64,000 bases of DNA. Source: Acidovorax radicis N35. Its GTDB lineage: Bacteria; Pseudomonadota; Gammaproteobacteria; Burkholderiales; Burkholderiaceae_C. Positions within the stretch are counted from its first letter, which is position 1; every line of letters begins with the position of its first letter. The notes below the pieces were generated by a model. It was not told where the DNA came from. It made no database searches and saw nothing but the letters and a program-made list of their open reading frames with translations. The position numbers were made by a program, and so were the translations under genes. Location: positions 434,001 through 498,000 of the forward strand of contig NZ_AFBG01000018.1 of the NCBI RefSeq assembly GCF_000204195.1, in the 5' to 3' direction. Shown piece by piece: positions 52,334 through 61,462 of the stretch.

Positions 52334-53701
52334 ATGACCAGCACCATCGAACAACTCAAGGCAGACAGCGGCCGCCATCTCTGGCACCCCATGGCACACC
52401 CGGCCGCCATGAAGAAGAACCCGCCAGACATCGTGGCACGCGGCGAAGGCTGCTGGATCTGGGATGTGGACGGGCACCGGATGCTTGACGGCGTCGGGGG
52501 CCTGTGGAGCAGCAACCTGGGGCACAGCGCCAAACCCGTGCGCGATGCCATCGTGGCCCAGCTCGACGAGCTGCCCTTCTACAACGTGTTCCGCGGCACC
52601 ACGCACCCGCGTGCCATCGAGTTGTCGGCCCGCATGGTCCAGCTGATGGAGCCTGATGACGTGTCGGCCGTGCTGTTCTCCAATGGCGGCTCCGATGCGG
52701 TCGAGGGCGCCCTGAAGATCGCGCGGCAGTATCACAAGTTGCGCGGGCAGGCCGACCGCTTCAAGTTCATCAGCCTGCGCCAGGGCTACCACGGCGTGCA
52801 CTTTGGCGGCATGAGCGTGAACGGCAACACCAACTTCCGCCGCGCCTACGAGCCGCTGTTGCCCGGCTGCTTCCATATCGACACGCCCTGGCTCTACCGC
52901 AACCCGTACACCGAGGACCCGGTCGCGCTGGGAGAGATCTGCGCCCAATTGCTGGAGCGCGAGATCATCTTCCAGGGGCCCGATACCGTGGCGGCCTTCA
53001 TCGCCGAGCCTGTGCAGGGCGCCGGCGGCGTGATCGTGCCACCGGCCAACTACTGGCCTGCAGTGCGCCGGATCTGCGACAAGTACGGGGTGCTGCTGAT
53101 CGCTGACGAGGTAGTAACCGGCTTCGGGCGCACCGGCCATCTGTTCGGCACCCGGCTGTGGGGCGTCAACGCCGACCTGTGGTGCCTGGCCAAGGGCATC
53201 AGCTCGGGCTACGTGCCCTTGGGAGCAACCGCCATCTCCAGCAAGGTGGCCAGGGTGTTCGACGAGGACACAACCGGCCAGGCCGCCGTGAGCCATGGCT
53301 ACACCTACAGCGCGCACCCCGTGGCCGCCGCCGCGGCACTGGCCACGCTCGACCAGATCGAGACCCTGGATGTGCCGGGCAACGCCGCCCGCGTGGGCGC
53401 CGTGATGCAGGAGCGCCTGCGCAGGCTGGAGCAGACCTGCAGCTTTGTCGGCAACGTGCGCGGCGTGGGGTTGATGCTGGGCATCGAGATGGTGCAGGAC
53501 AAGGCACTGCGCACGCCCATGCCGCGCAGCAGCGACATTCCGGGCCGGGTGGCCCGGGAGGCCTACCGGCGCGGCCTGATGGTCCGGATCTCCGGGCCCA
53601 ACCTGATTCTCTCGCCGCCCCTGGTGATATCGCTCGAAGAAATCGATCACCTGTGCTCCGTGCTGGAGGCCGCGTTCGCGGCGGTGGAGGCCGCATTGTG
53701 A
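52334..53701 (+). CDS. Class III omega-aminotransferase
   Basis: 455 aa. PLP Lys287 in CLAKGISSGYV, the DEV motif (Asp258), and N-terminal HLWHPMAHP and GGLWSSNLGH as in omega-amino acid:pyruvate aminotransferases. It should move an amino group from a terminal amine to a keto acid, giving a semialdehyde. It lies 14 bases after the aldehyde dehydrogenase. Its stop overlaps the next gene's GTG by 4 bases, which argues for coupled translation. Confidence 0.93.
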   Translation: MTSTIEQLKADSGRHLWHPMAHPAAMKKNPPDIVARGEGCWIWDVDGHRMLDGVGGLWSSNLGHSAKPVRDAIVAQLDELPFYNVFRGTTHPRAIELSARMVQLMEPDDVSAVLFSNGGSDAVEGALKIARQYHKLRGQADRFKFISLRQGYHGVHFGGMSVNGNTNFRRAYEPLLPGCFHIDTPWLYRNPYTEDPVALGEICAQLLEREIIFQGPDTVAAFIAEPVQGAGGVIVPPANYWPAVRRICDKYGVLLIADEVVTGFGRTGHLFGTRLWGVNADLWCLAKGISSGYVPLGATAISSKVARVFDEDTTGQAAVSHGYTYSAHPVAAAAALATLDQIETLDVPGNAARVGAVMQERLRRLEQTCSFVGNVRGVGLMLGIEMVQDKALRTPMPRSSDIPGRVAREAYRRGLMVRISGPNLILSPPLVISLEEIDHLCSVLEAAFAAVEAAL

Positions 53702-54984
53702 ACCCGGCGCCTGCAGGCCGTGCGCCGGTCATCCTGCTGATTGGCACGGTGGATACCAAGAGCGAGGAGATCGCCTTCCTGCGCGAATCGGTCGAGCACT
53801 GTGGCGCCAGGGCCCTGGTGATGGATGTCGGGGTGCTGGGCCGCGGCGGCTTCACGCCGGACATCCTCAACAGCGATGTGGCGGCCGCTGCGGGCATGAC
53901 GCTGCGCCAGGTGATGGACAGCGGTGACGAGAACACCTCCATGCGGCTCATGGCCCGTGGTGCATCGTTGCTCGCCACCCAATGGCAGATGGAGGGACGC
54001 TTCGATGGCGTGCTGATCCTGGGCGGCACCATGGGGACCGACCTCGCATTGGACGTTGCCAATGCACTGCCCCTGGGCTGCCCGAAGCTGGTGCTGTCGA
54101 CCATCGCCTACTCGCCACTGATCCCGCCGGAGCGCATTCCCGCAGACCTCATCATGCAGTTGTGGGCGGGCGGCCTGTATGGGCTGAACCGCCTGTGCAA
54201 GTCGGCACTGGGCCAGGCCGCGGGGGCCGTGGTGGGGGCATGCCGGGCGTGCCCGGTGGCGCCAGACCCCCGGCCCGTGGTGGGCATGACGTCGCTCGGC
54301 TCCAGCGCGCTGACCTACATGAAGCGCCTCAAGCCCGAACTGGAAGCGCGGGGGTACGAGCTGGCCGTGTTCCACACCACCGGCATGGGCGGGCGCGCCT
54401 TTGAAGACCTGGCGCGGCGCGGCTACTTTGCCTGCGTCATGGACTTCAGCCTGCAGGAGGTGGTGAACCACCTGGCCGACAGCTGCGTGAGCGCTGGCGG
54501 CGACCGCCTGCTGGGCGCCGGCAGCGCCGGCATTCCCCAGATCGTCGCCCCGGGAGCGACCGACATGGTGGACTTCGCGGCCTGGACGCGGCGACCTGAC
54601 GGGTATGCAGGCCGGCCGGTGCATGAGCACAACCGCCTGCTCGCGTCGGTGGGTGCCAAGCACGACTTGCGTCGCCGGGTCGCGCGAACCGTTGCGGAAC
54701 GCCTGGCGCAGGCATCCGGCCCCACCTGCCTGCTGCTGCCGGCGCGCGGTATCGAGGAGTGGGACCGGCCCGGCGAGCCGATGCATGACCCGGCAGGCCT
54801 TGCCGCATTCATGGAGGAAATGGTGGGCGCGGTATCCCCCGGCACATCGGTCCGCTGCGTGGATGCCCACATCAATGACGAAGCCTTCGTGCGGGCTGTG
54901 CTCGACGTGTTCGACACCTGGGTGCGCGAGGGGCGGGTCGCGCCCGGCGTTCTGGCTGCAGCGACGGCGGAGGTCACGGCATGA
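53698..54984 (+). CDS. Tm-1-like ATP-binding domain protein (UPF0261)
   Basis: 428 aa from the GTG at 53698, chosen because it overlaps the upstream stop by four bases and matches the family's start (VILLIGTVDTKSEEI). The UPF0261/Tm-1-N family signature GGTMGTDLALDV and LSTIAYSP are visible, as are VVGMTSLGSSALTY and GAGSAGIPQIV. It is related to plant Tm-1 and to bacterial proteins of unknown role. In many bacteria such proteins pair with a TIM-barrel partner (PEP-hydrolase-like), but here they do not. Next gene overlaps by ATGA. Confidence 0.87.
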   Translation: MNPAPAGRAPVILLIGTVDTKSEEIAFLRESVEHCGARALVMDVGVLGRGGFTPDILNSDVAAAAGMTLRQVMDSGDENTSMRLMARGASLLATQWQMEGRFDGVLILGGTMGTDLALDVANALPLGCPKLVLSTIAYSPLIPPERIPADLIMQLWAGGLYGLNRLCKSALGQAAGAVVGACRACPVAPDPRPVVGMTSLGSSALTYMKRLKPELEARGYELAVFHTTGMGGRAFEDLARRGYFACVMDFSLQEVVNHLADSCVSAGGDRLLGAGSAGIPQIVAPGATDMVDFAAWTRRPDGYAGRPVHEHNRLLASVGAKHDLRRRVARTVAERLAQASGPTCLLLPARGIEEWDRPGEPMHDPAGLAAFMEEMVGAVSPGTSVRCVDAHINDEAFVRAVLDVFDTWVREGRVAPGVLAAATAEVTA

Positions 54985-55652
54985 CCGCATCGGCCCTGGT
55001 GCTGGATTTTGGCGGCGTGGTCAGCCGCATGCTGTTCGAGACGCACGACCTGACCGAGAAGGCCCTGGGCCTTGCCCCTGGCGTGCTGACCTGGCGCGGC
55101 CCCTTCGATCCGGCCAGCGATGCGCTGTGGCAGGACATGCAGGCCGACAAGCTCAGCGAGCGCGACTACTGGATGGCCCGCACCCGCGAGGTGGGGCAGC
55201 TGGTGGGCGAGGAGTGGAGCCTGATGGAGACCTTTGTGCAGCGGGCGCGCGGCACCGATGTGCAGGCGGTGATACGCCCCGAAGCCGTGGCCGCCATCGG
55301 GGCGGCCCAGGCGGCCGGAAAGCGGCTTGCCATCCTCTCCAACGAACTCGATCTGTTCTACGGTGCCGACTTTCGCAGCCGCTTGCCCTTGCTGCAGGCG
55401 TTCGAGGTGATTGTGGACGCCACCTACACCGGTGTCCTCAAGCCCGATCCGCGCGCCTATGCGGCTGTGACAGAGGCACTCGGCGTTCCCGCCAGTGAGT
55501 GCGTCTTCGTGGACGACCAGTTGCGCAACGCCCATGGTGGCCAGCTTGCCGGCCTGCAGGTGGTGCATTTCGACGTGCTGCAGCCCGCAGCATCGTTCGG
55601 CAAGGCGCTGGACCTGCTGGGCGTGGCACGCCCCGGTTTGCTGGCAGCCTGA
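54981..55652 (+). CDS. HAD-superfamily hydrolase (YihX-like)
   Basis: 223 aa. Nucleophile in VLDFGGVVSRM, where the second Asp of DxD is Gly as in the YihX branch. Motif II ILSNEL, lysine in TGVLKPDPRAY, and motif IV VFVDDQLRNAHGG. It may dephosphorylate a pathway intermediate or a sugar phosphate. Coupled to the Tm-1 gene by ATGA. 44 bases separate it from the next aminotransferase gene. Confidence 0.88.
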   Translation: MTASALVLDFGGVVSRMLFETHDLTEKALGLAPGVLTWRGPFDPASDALWQDMQADKLSERDYWMARTREVGQLVGEEWSLMETFVQRARGTDVQAVIRPEAVAAIGAAQAAGKRLAILSNELDLFYGADFRSRLPLLQAFEVIVDATYTGVLKPDPRAYAAVTEALGVPASECVFVDDQLRNAHGGQLAGLQVVHFDVLQPAASFGKALDLLGVARPGLLAA

Positions 55653-55696
55653 GCTGGCAGGCCTTCACATCCATCCTTTCTTTCTTGATCGAACCC

Positions 55697-57085
55697 ATGA
55701 CCGATACTGTTTCAGGCGTGTCCGCCCAACGCATCGCGCAGCTGATGCAGGCCGAACAGGCCCGCTACGCCACCACCCATGCCCGTTCGGGCGAGCTCTA
55801 TGCCCAAGGCAAGAACAGCTGGCTCTATGGCGCGCCATCCCACTGGATGCGCCGCTGGATCGGTGGCTGGCCGGTGTACATAGAGGACCTGCAACGCCCC
55901 TATGGGGTGCGCTTTTCGGACGTCGATGGCAATGAGTACGTGGACTTCTGCCTGGGGGACACGGGCGGCATGTGCGGCCATGGGCATCCTGCAATCGTCG
56001 AGGCCATGGCCCGCCAGGCCCGTGTGGGTACGTCCCTGATGCTCCCCAATGGCGACGCCGAATGGGTGGGCGAGGAGCTTGCGCGCCGCTTTGCGCTGCC
56101 GTACTGGAATCTCACGACATCTGCCACCGACGCCAACCGCGCCTGCATCCGCCTGGCGCGCATGGTCACCAACCGGCCCCGCGTGCTCATCTTCTCGGGG
56201 GCCTACCACGGCAATGTGGAAGAGGCCCACGTCGAGCTGCGGGAGGGTGCGCTGCACATGCGCAATGGCCTGCACCACAACTTCTTTCCGCATGCGGACC
56301 TGTCGGTGGTCGTGGAGTTCAACGACGTGGCCGCGTTGGAGGCTGCACTGCGCAAGGGCGACGTGGCCTGCGTGCTGGCCGAGCCGGCCATGACCAACTA
56401 CGGGATGATCGCACCCCAGCCAGGGTTCCATGCCGAGCTGCGCCGCCTGACGCGCGAGACGGGCACCGTGCTCGTGATCGACGAGACCCACACCATCTCC
56501 AGCGGCCCGGGAGGCGCGTCCCGCACCATGGGCCTGGAGCCGGACATGTTCGTGCTGGGCAAAGCCATCGCGGGCGGCATTCCCGCAGCGGCGTTCGGCC
56601 TGTCGCAGGCCATGGCCGAGCGTGTCTGGCAGGTGCTGCCACCCGTGCACCCGACCGTGCGCCAAAGCGCGCACGCGGGCATGGGCGGCACGCTGGCGGG
56701 CAATGCACTCACGGTGGCGGTGATGCGGGCCGTGCTTGGCGAGGTGCTGACCGAGGAGGCTTTCGAGCGCATGCTGGTACTGAGCGATCGCCTGCACCGG
56801 GGTGTGAACAACACCATTGCCCTGCATGGCCTGCCTTGGCATGCCACACGCGTCGGGGCGCGGGTGGAGACGTTGTTTGCTCCCGACGAGCCGCGCAATG
56901 CAAGCGAGGTGAAGTTGCACCGCAACAGCGATCTGGAAGCCCTGCTGCACCTGTACCTCATGAACCGCGGTGTGCTCATCACCCCGTTCCACAACATGAT
57001 GCTGTGCTGCCCCGGCACCACGGTGGAGGATGTGGACCGGCACAACAGCGCGTTCGAAGGGCTGGTCGTGGAACTGCTGGCATGA
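55697..57085 (+). CDS. GSA-aminomutase-like class III aminotransferase
   Basis: 462 aa from the ATG at 55697. It has the class III aminotransferase/GSAM fold: SDVDGNEYVDFCLGDTGGMCGHGHP, IFSGAYHG, VIDETHT and VLGKAIAGGIPAAAFG (PLP Lys). It belongs to the GSAM-like group that includes beta-amino acid aminotransferases, and differs from HemL in many positions. Two aminotransferase types in one operon suggest two amino-group transfers or two stereochemistries. Overlaps the next SDR gene by ATGA. Confidence 0.9.
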   Translation: MTDTVSGVSAQRIAQLMQAEQARYATTHARSGELYAQGKNSWLYGAPSHWMRRWIGGWPVYIEDLQRPYGVRFSDVDGNEYVDFCLGDTGGMCGHGHPAIVEAMARQARVGTSLMLPNGDAEWVGEELARRFALPYWNLTTSATDANRACIRLARMVTNRPRVLIFSGAYHGNVEEAHVELREGALHMRNGLHHNFFPHADLSVVVEFNDVAALEAALRKGDVACVLAEPAMTNYGMIAPQPGFHAELRRLTRETGTVLVIDETHTISSGPGGASRTMGLEPDMFVLGKAIAGGIPAAAFGLSQAMAERVWQVLPPVHPTVRQSAHAGMGGTLAGNALTVAVMRAVLGEVLTEEAFERMLVLSDRLHRGVNNTIALHGLPWHATRVGARVETLFAPDEPRNASEVKLHRNSDLEALLHLYLMNRGVLITPFHNMMLCCPGTTVEDVDRHNSAFEGLVVELLA

Positions 57086-57894
57086 GCGCAGCGGACCGGT
57101 TTCGGCTCGACGGGCGTGTGGCCCTGGTGACCGGTGGCGGGCGCGGCATCGGCGCGGCCATCGCCCAGGAGTTTGCGCGTGCCGGCGCCTGCGTGACGAT
57201 CGCCAACCGCACCGAAGCAGCGGGCGAGGGCATTGCCGAGGGAATCCGTGCCGAGGGCTTGCAGGCCCTGGCCATGGCATGCGACATCGGCCGGCGCGCC
57301 CAGGCCGAGGCGGCCGTCGCAGCCACTGTGGCGCAGTGGGGGCGCCTCGACATCGTGGTGCACAACGCCGCCATCAACCCTTGGTGCGCACTCGAGTCCG
57401 TGGACGATACGGACCTGGACCAGACTCTGGCGGTCAACCTCAAGGCCTGCTTCTGGCTCACGCAGGCCGCGCTGCCGCATCTGCGTGCGGCGGGCCGGCG
57501 CGGCGGCGGGCGGGTTCTGGTGACATCGTCCGTCACCGGGCCGCGCGTGGCCATGCCGGGCAGTGCACCCTATGCCGCGAGCAAGGCCGGGGTCAACGGC
57601 TTTATCCGCAGTGCCGCGCTGGAGCTGGCTGGCGACGCCATCACGGTCAACGGCGTGGAGCCGGGCTACATCGCCAAGCAGGGCGGTTCGCTGCTCTCCG
57701 ATCCTGCGCGGGCCGCGCGCATCGCCAGCTTCATCCCGGCGGGCGCACTGGGTGAGCCGCAGGACATTGCGCATGCCATGCGCTTCCTGGCCAGCCCCGC
57801 GGCGCGCTACATCACGGGGCAGACCATCGTGGTCGACGGCGGATCCACCCTGCCGGAGAGCCCGTTCTTCAACCACCCACCGGCACCCGGATAG
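57082..57894 (+). CDS. SDR-family oxidoreductase
   Basis: 270 aa. NAD(P) motif TGGGRGIGAAIA, HNAAINP, SSVTGPR, YAASKAG (Tyr-x3-Lys) and C-terminal TGQTIVVDGGSTLPES. It is typical of classical SDRs; the substrate is unknown. ATG overlaps the aminotransferase stop. The C-terminal ~10 residues are extra. Confidence 0.93.
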   Translation: MSAADRFRLDGRVALVTGGGRGIGAAIAQEFARAGACVTIANRTEAAGEGIAEGIRAEGLQALAMACDIGRRAQAEAAVAATVAQWGRLDIVVHNAAINPWCALESVDDTDLDQTLAVNLKACFWLTQAALPHLRAAGRRGGGRVLVTSSVTGPRVAMPGSAPYAASKAGVNGFIRSAALELAGDAITVNGVEPGYIAKQGGSLLSDPARAARIASFIPAGALGEPQDIAHAMRFLASPAARYITGQTIVVDGGSTLPESPFFNHPPAPG

Positions 57895-57945
57895 CCCTTG
57901 GTTGCCGGTTTCGGGGAGAACGCATGGACCGAACAGGAGGTATTT

Positions 57946-58749
57946 GTGTTGGATAAGCCCGTGATGGAGCCACGCTTTGCTGGAAAGGTGGCCATGGTGA
58001 GTGGTGCGGCCAGCGGCATCGGCGCCGCCCTAGTGCAGCGCCTGCGCGCCGAGGGTGCCCAGGTCGTTGCCGTGGGCCTGCAATGGGATCTGCTGGCCCG
58101 GGTCGCCGCCGATTGGGGTGGCACCGCGTTGCCATGCGACATCACCGATGAGGCGCAGGTGCAGGCGGCGGTGGCCCACGCACTGGCCCTGCACGGGCAA
58201 CTGGACGTGCTGGTCAATGCCGCAGGCATGGTGCTCAACGACGATGCGGCCAGCATCACCGACGAGGCATGGATGCGCACCCTGGATGTCAATACCACGG
58301 GAACCATGCGCCTGATGCGGGCCGTACTGCCCGGCATGCTGGCCCGCAACAGCGGCGCGGTGGTGAACATCGCGTCCGTGGCGGCCTTCAACGCCGGTGC
58401 CGGCATGGCGAGCTACGCCGCCAGCAAGGCGGCCGTGGTTGCGCTCACGCGGTCCGCGGCCACGTCGTGCGGGCCCCGGGGCGTGCGGGTGAATGCGCTG
58501 TGCCCTGGATGGGTGCGCACGCCCATGAGCGAGCGCGAGCTGCACGACATGGCGCAGGCCTGGGGCGTCACCCAGGCGCAGGCCGAGGAGCGCACGGTCG
58601 CGCGCATCGCCCTGGGCCGGATGGCGAGGCCGATGGAGATGGCGGCAGCCTGCGCCTTCCTTGCCAGCGACGACGCCTCGTTCGTCAACGGCGCTGTGCT
58701 GGTGGCGGACGGCGGTGCGCGCACCCCTGCCACAGCCCGCGCGCATTGA
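57946..58749 (+). CDS. SDR-family oxidoreductase, second copy
   Basis: 267 aa from the GTG at 57946, selected because a strong AGGAGG lies at 57935-57940, 5 bases upstream. ATG at 57964 is the alternative, 6 codons shorter. NAD motif SGAASGIGAALV, NAAGMVLN, ASVAAFNAGAG, and YAASKAAVV. It is only moderately similar to the preceding SDR, so the two are not recent duplicates. Last gene of the operon, convergent with the iron-type receptor gene (91 bases). Confidence 0.9.
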   Translation: MLDKPVMEPRFAGKVAMVSGAASGIGAALVQRLRAEGAQVVAVGLQWDLLARVAADWGGTALPCDITDEAQVQAAVAHALALHGQLDVLVNAAGMVLNDDAASITDEAWMRTLDVNTTGTMRLMRAVLPGMLARNSGAVVNIASVAAFNAGAGMASYAASKAAVVALTRSAATSCGPRGVRVNALCPGWVRTPMSERELHDMAQAWGVTQAQAEERTVARIALGRMARPMEMAAACAFLASDDASFVNGAVLVADGGARTPATARAH

Positions 58750-58840
58750 ACGCCGCAGCGGGCGGTCGCTGCCGTGCAGCACGGGTGCGATGCGCCGCAG
58801 CCGGTCGATTGAGCGCTGCAGCCTGGCGGCGCTGGTCTGC

Positions 58841-59947
58841 CTAGGCGCCGGGCCGCAGTCCAAGCCGACCTGGAGTGGGATCGCCTTGTACCTCGCCGAA
58901 ATACAGCGCAAAGGTCTGCTTCCAGCTTTCCACTTCGGCGCGGTTTTCCATGAAGCGGGGAAAAGCTTCGAGATTCGCGTTCGGGTATTCCCAGATCGGC
59001 CGCAATCCGCCTGCAGGCTGGACATCCTTTCGGATGGACCAGCCATTGGAAGACTCCTTCTGGCGCTCCGCGGACAACTGCCAGCTGACGTAGAGTTTGG
59101 CGGCACTCGTATTCCTGGCGCCGTTCAGGATGGCGACCCGCTGTCCCCACGCCATGAACGGGTGGTCCTGCGCCACGGCCCAGCGAACGGGCTGGTTCGT
59201 CGCGGTCAGCGACCCGGAGCCACCGATGCCGATGGCTCTGTGCTTGCCTGCCACGGCCAGTCTCGGGGTGTGCGATCCGCGCGCAAACTGGATGTCCTGC
59301 GATGCCAGGGCCTTCACCCAGTCCCAGCCATAAGCTTCTGCATAGAGCTTGTAGAGGAAAAGCACCGCATCGTCGTCGTGTGGATAGGACGATGCCATCT
59401 TGCCGCGCCATTGCGGTTTGATGAAATCAGCGGGGCTGGCGGGGCCGCCAGCCGACACGTCGTGCATGTAGCTGAAGGCGATGATGCCGACCGCATTCCA
59501 GGCGCCGTCCGGGTCCTTGAAAAGATCGTGGACCTGCTCGAAGCCCTCGGGCTTGAACGGCAGCAGGCGACCTTCCTTCTTCCAGCGCGTGAAGTCCTGC
59601 AAGGTCTGCAACTGCACGACATCGGGCACTGCCCCTCCGGTGGCCAGCTGATTGTCGATGCGTACGTCATGGAACTTGCTGTAGTCGACGACGATCTTGA
59701 TGTCCACGTCCGGGAACCGCTTCAAGAACGCCGCCTTGGTCGCGTCCTGTTGCTGGGGTGTGTCGCCGCCTGCATACACAACCAGCTTGCCGCCCTCCGC
59801 CTTGGCGGACCGGTACAGCCCGTCCAGTGATCGTGTTTCCTGGTCTGCGCCAAAGACGCGGCTGGTGCCCAGAACGGACGGTGCAGCTACTGCTGCTGCC
59901 AAAACGGATCGGCGTGAAATCAGCGGTTCAGGTGTGGTCAAAGTCAT
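58841..59947 (-). CDS. Iron(III)/polyamine-type ABC solute-binding protein
   Basis: 368 aa from the ATG at 59947. The leader ISRRSVLAAAVAAPSVLG has a twin-arginine and Ala-rich core, so Tat export is likely. The mature part has KLVVYAGGDTPQQQDATKAA and a type-2 receptor layout (SBP_bac_8-like). No permease gene is next to it, so it is an orphan or borrows the ABC transporter of another locus. The alternative GTG at 59959 adds four residues. Confidence 0.85.
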   Translation of the reverse strand: MTLTTPEPLISRRSVLAAAVAAPSVLGTSRVFGADQETRSLDGLYRSAKAEGGKLVVYAGGDTPQQQDATKAAFLKRFPDVDIKIVVDYSKFHDVRIDNQLATGGAVPDVVQLQTLQDFTRWKKEGRLLPFKPEGFEQVHDLFKDPDGAWNAVGIIAFSYMHDVSAGGPASPADFIKPQWRGKMASSYPHDDDAVLFLYKLYAEAYGWDWVKALASQDIQFARGSHTPRLAVAGKHRAIGIGGSGSLTATNQPVRWAVAQDHPFMAWGQRVAILNGARNTSAAKLYVSWQLSAERQKESSNGWSIRKDVQPAGGLRPIWEYPNANLEAFPRFMENRAEVESWKQTFALYFGEVQGDPTPGRLGLRPGA

Positions 59948-60322
59948 ATGGGGTTCCACGATGCGTTGGGGTTAACTTGGCAACTCAATCAGCCTGTTGG
60001 GACGATCAAGCACTGGAAGGTCTGCTCCTTGCGCCAGGAAGAGGTGGCGTGAAGGCATGATCAAACCTCCGTGAACACCTCTCCATGGGAAAGTTGTGCT
60101 ACGGAAATGTAGTGATACAAAATAACTAGTTTTGGTTCCACTCCAGCGTCGAAATTTGACGATGGGCCCTTGCGCGTTGGTGGTTTGCGGTTGGCATGAG
60201 CGCTATCGGTATCGCTCACGGCTCCTCCGCTGCCTGGCTGGACGAGGGCTTTTGGAGGGGCCGCAGATTCCGGCCAAGTCACTGTCGATCCCGACCCGCC
60301 AGGGTCACGGAAGGGGTCGGCA
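59948..60322. other. Intergenic region with AT-rich core, no gene seen
   Basis: 375 bases between the divergent start of the receptor at 59947 (minus) and the 3' end of the ABC receptor operon at 60323. It contains an AT-rich stretch at about 60100-60140 that is a likely promoter for the minus-strand receptor gene. No terminator hairpin of note, coding sequence or RNA gene is recognised. Confidence 0.5.
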
Positions 60323-61462
60323 TCAGTAGCTGATCCAGTCGTGGTGGGCGATGCGCCACTTTCCGTCGACCAGGCGCATCGGCAGCGCGCTGCGGTTCAG
60401 GGCATGCTGTCCGTTGGCGCCGACGTGGAACGGCTTGTCCATCATGCCGCCGCGCCATGCCGGCATGCGCTCCAGTGCCTGGGACACGGAGGCCCGGGTG
60501 ATCGGCCCCTCCATTCCCATCATCACGTGCACCAGTGCACGGGCGGCGATGTAGCCCCCTTGGGACAGCGAGCTGGGCTCCACCTGGCGCGAGACCAGCA
60601 GCCGCCGCCAGTCCGCGGTCTGCATCGAGCTGCTGGACCAGGGATCGAATTCCGCCATGGCATAGATGCCCTCGCCCGACCAGGCGCTCAGCGCCCTGGC
60701 GGTCTGGGAGGTGTAGGACGCGGTGAGCAGGATGATCGGTGTCTTCGCCATCGCCGGGTGGCTGGCCTTGATCCAGTCGAGCGATGGCCCTTCCGGACCG
60801 GTGTAGACCAGCACCTGGCATTGCCGGGCGCTGACGCGTTGCACCACGCCGGGCAGCGGGTCTTCAAGGCGGTAGACGTCCAGCGATGGCGCGGGTGCGG
60901 ACATGCGCCGGGCCCAGTCCTGCACGGTCTGCTCGAAGGCTTCCGTCATGCCTGGCAGGGCCGGGGAGACGACGCAGATCCGCTGGTGCTGCAGCACCCG
61001 GTAGGCAAAGGTCAGCGCATTGGCGGTGGACACGTAGGGGCCGGCATTCATGGGCGCGATGTGCGTCGACGAAAAGCAGGCCGGGTCCACGCCGGCGCCT
61101 GGAAGGTTGAACAGCCTGGCCTGGGCATAGCGGGCATGGTTGACGCCGCACTCCAGCACGCTGGAACCCCCTGCCAGCGCGACCACGCGAGCGTCGTCGA
61201 TGAGTCGGGAGGCCCCCTTGTGGGCGCTCTCGGGGTTCATCTGGTCATCGACCACGGTGTACTCGATGCGACGCCCCTGCACGCCTCCAGCGGCGTTGAT
61301 GGTGTCGAAGTAGGCCCGGGCGGCCTGCACGCTGGTCGCGGACGCTCCGGGGCCGCTGAGGCTGCTCACGGCGCCCACCACGATAGGGGGCTTGTCGCTG
61401 GCCTGGGCGCAGGCGCCGCTTGCGCACAGCACCAGCCCCGCGGCGAGCATGGGCCGCTTCAT
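60323..61462 (-). CDS. Branched-chain-type ABC periplasmic receptor
   Basis: 379 aa from the ATG at 61462. Signal peptide with hydrophobic region to about 20. The LivK/type-1 fold is visible: IVVGAVSSLSGPGASAT, RIEYTVVDDQMNPE and ALAGGSSVLECGVN. The ligand is unknown; the fold accepts branched amino acids, aromatic compounds and amides. Its ATG overlaps the LivM stop by 4 bases, so it is the last gene of the transporter operon. Confidence 0.9.
   Translation of the reverse strand: MKRPMLAAGLVLCASGACAQASDKPPIVVGAVSSLSGPGASATSVQAARAYFDTINAAGGVQGRRIEYTVVDDQMNPESAHKGASRLIDDARVVALAGGSSVLECGVNHARYAQARLFNLPGAGVDPACFSSTHIAPMNAGPYVSTANALTFAYRVLQHQRICVVSPALPGMTEAFEQTVQDWARRMSAPAPSLDVYRLEDPLPGVVQRVSARQCQVLVYTGPEGPSLDWIKASHPAMAKTPIILLTASYTSQTARALSAWSGEGIYAMAEFDPWSSSSMQTADWRRLLVSRQVEPSSLSQGGYIAARALVHVMMGMEGPITRASVSQALERMPAWRGGMMDKPFHVGANGQHALNRSALPMRLVDGKWRIAHHDWISY

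Noticed and set aside
53158-53697. Upstream extension of the Tm-1-like frame
   Set aside because: It overlaps the aminotransferase gene in another frame; the GTG at 53698 with four-base overlap fits the family start.
60132-60329. A 65-residue plus-strand frame between the two transport loci
   Set aside because: No ribosome site or recognisable product; lies in the intergenic region.
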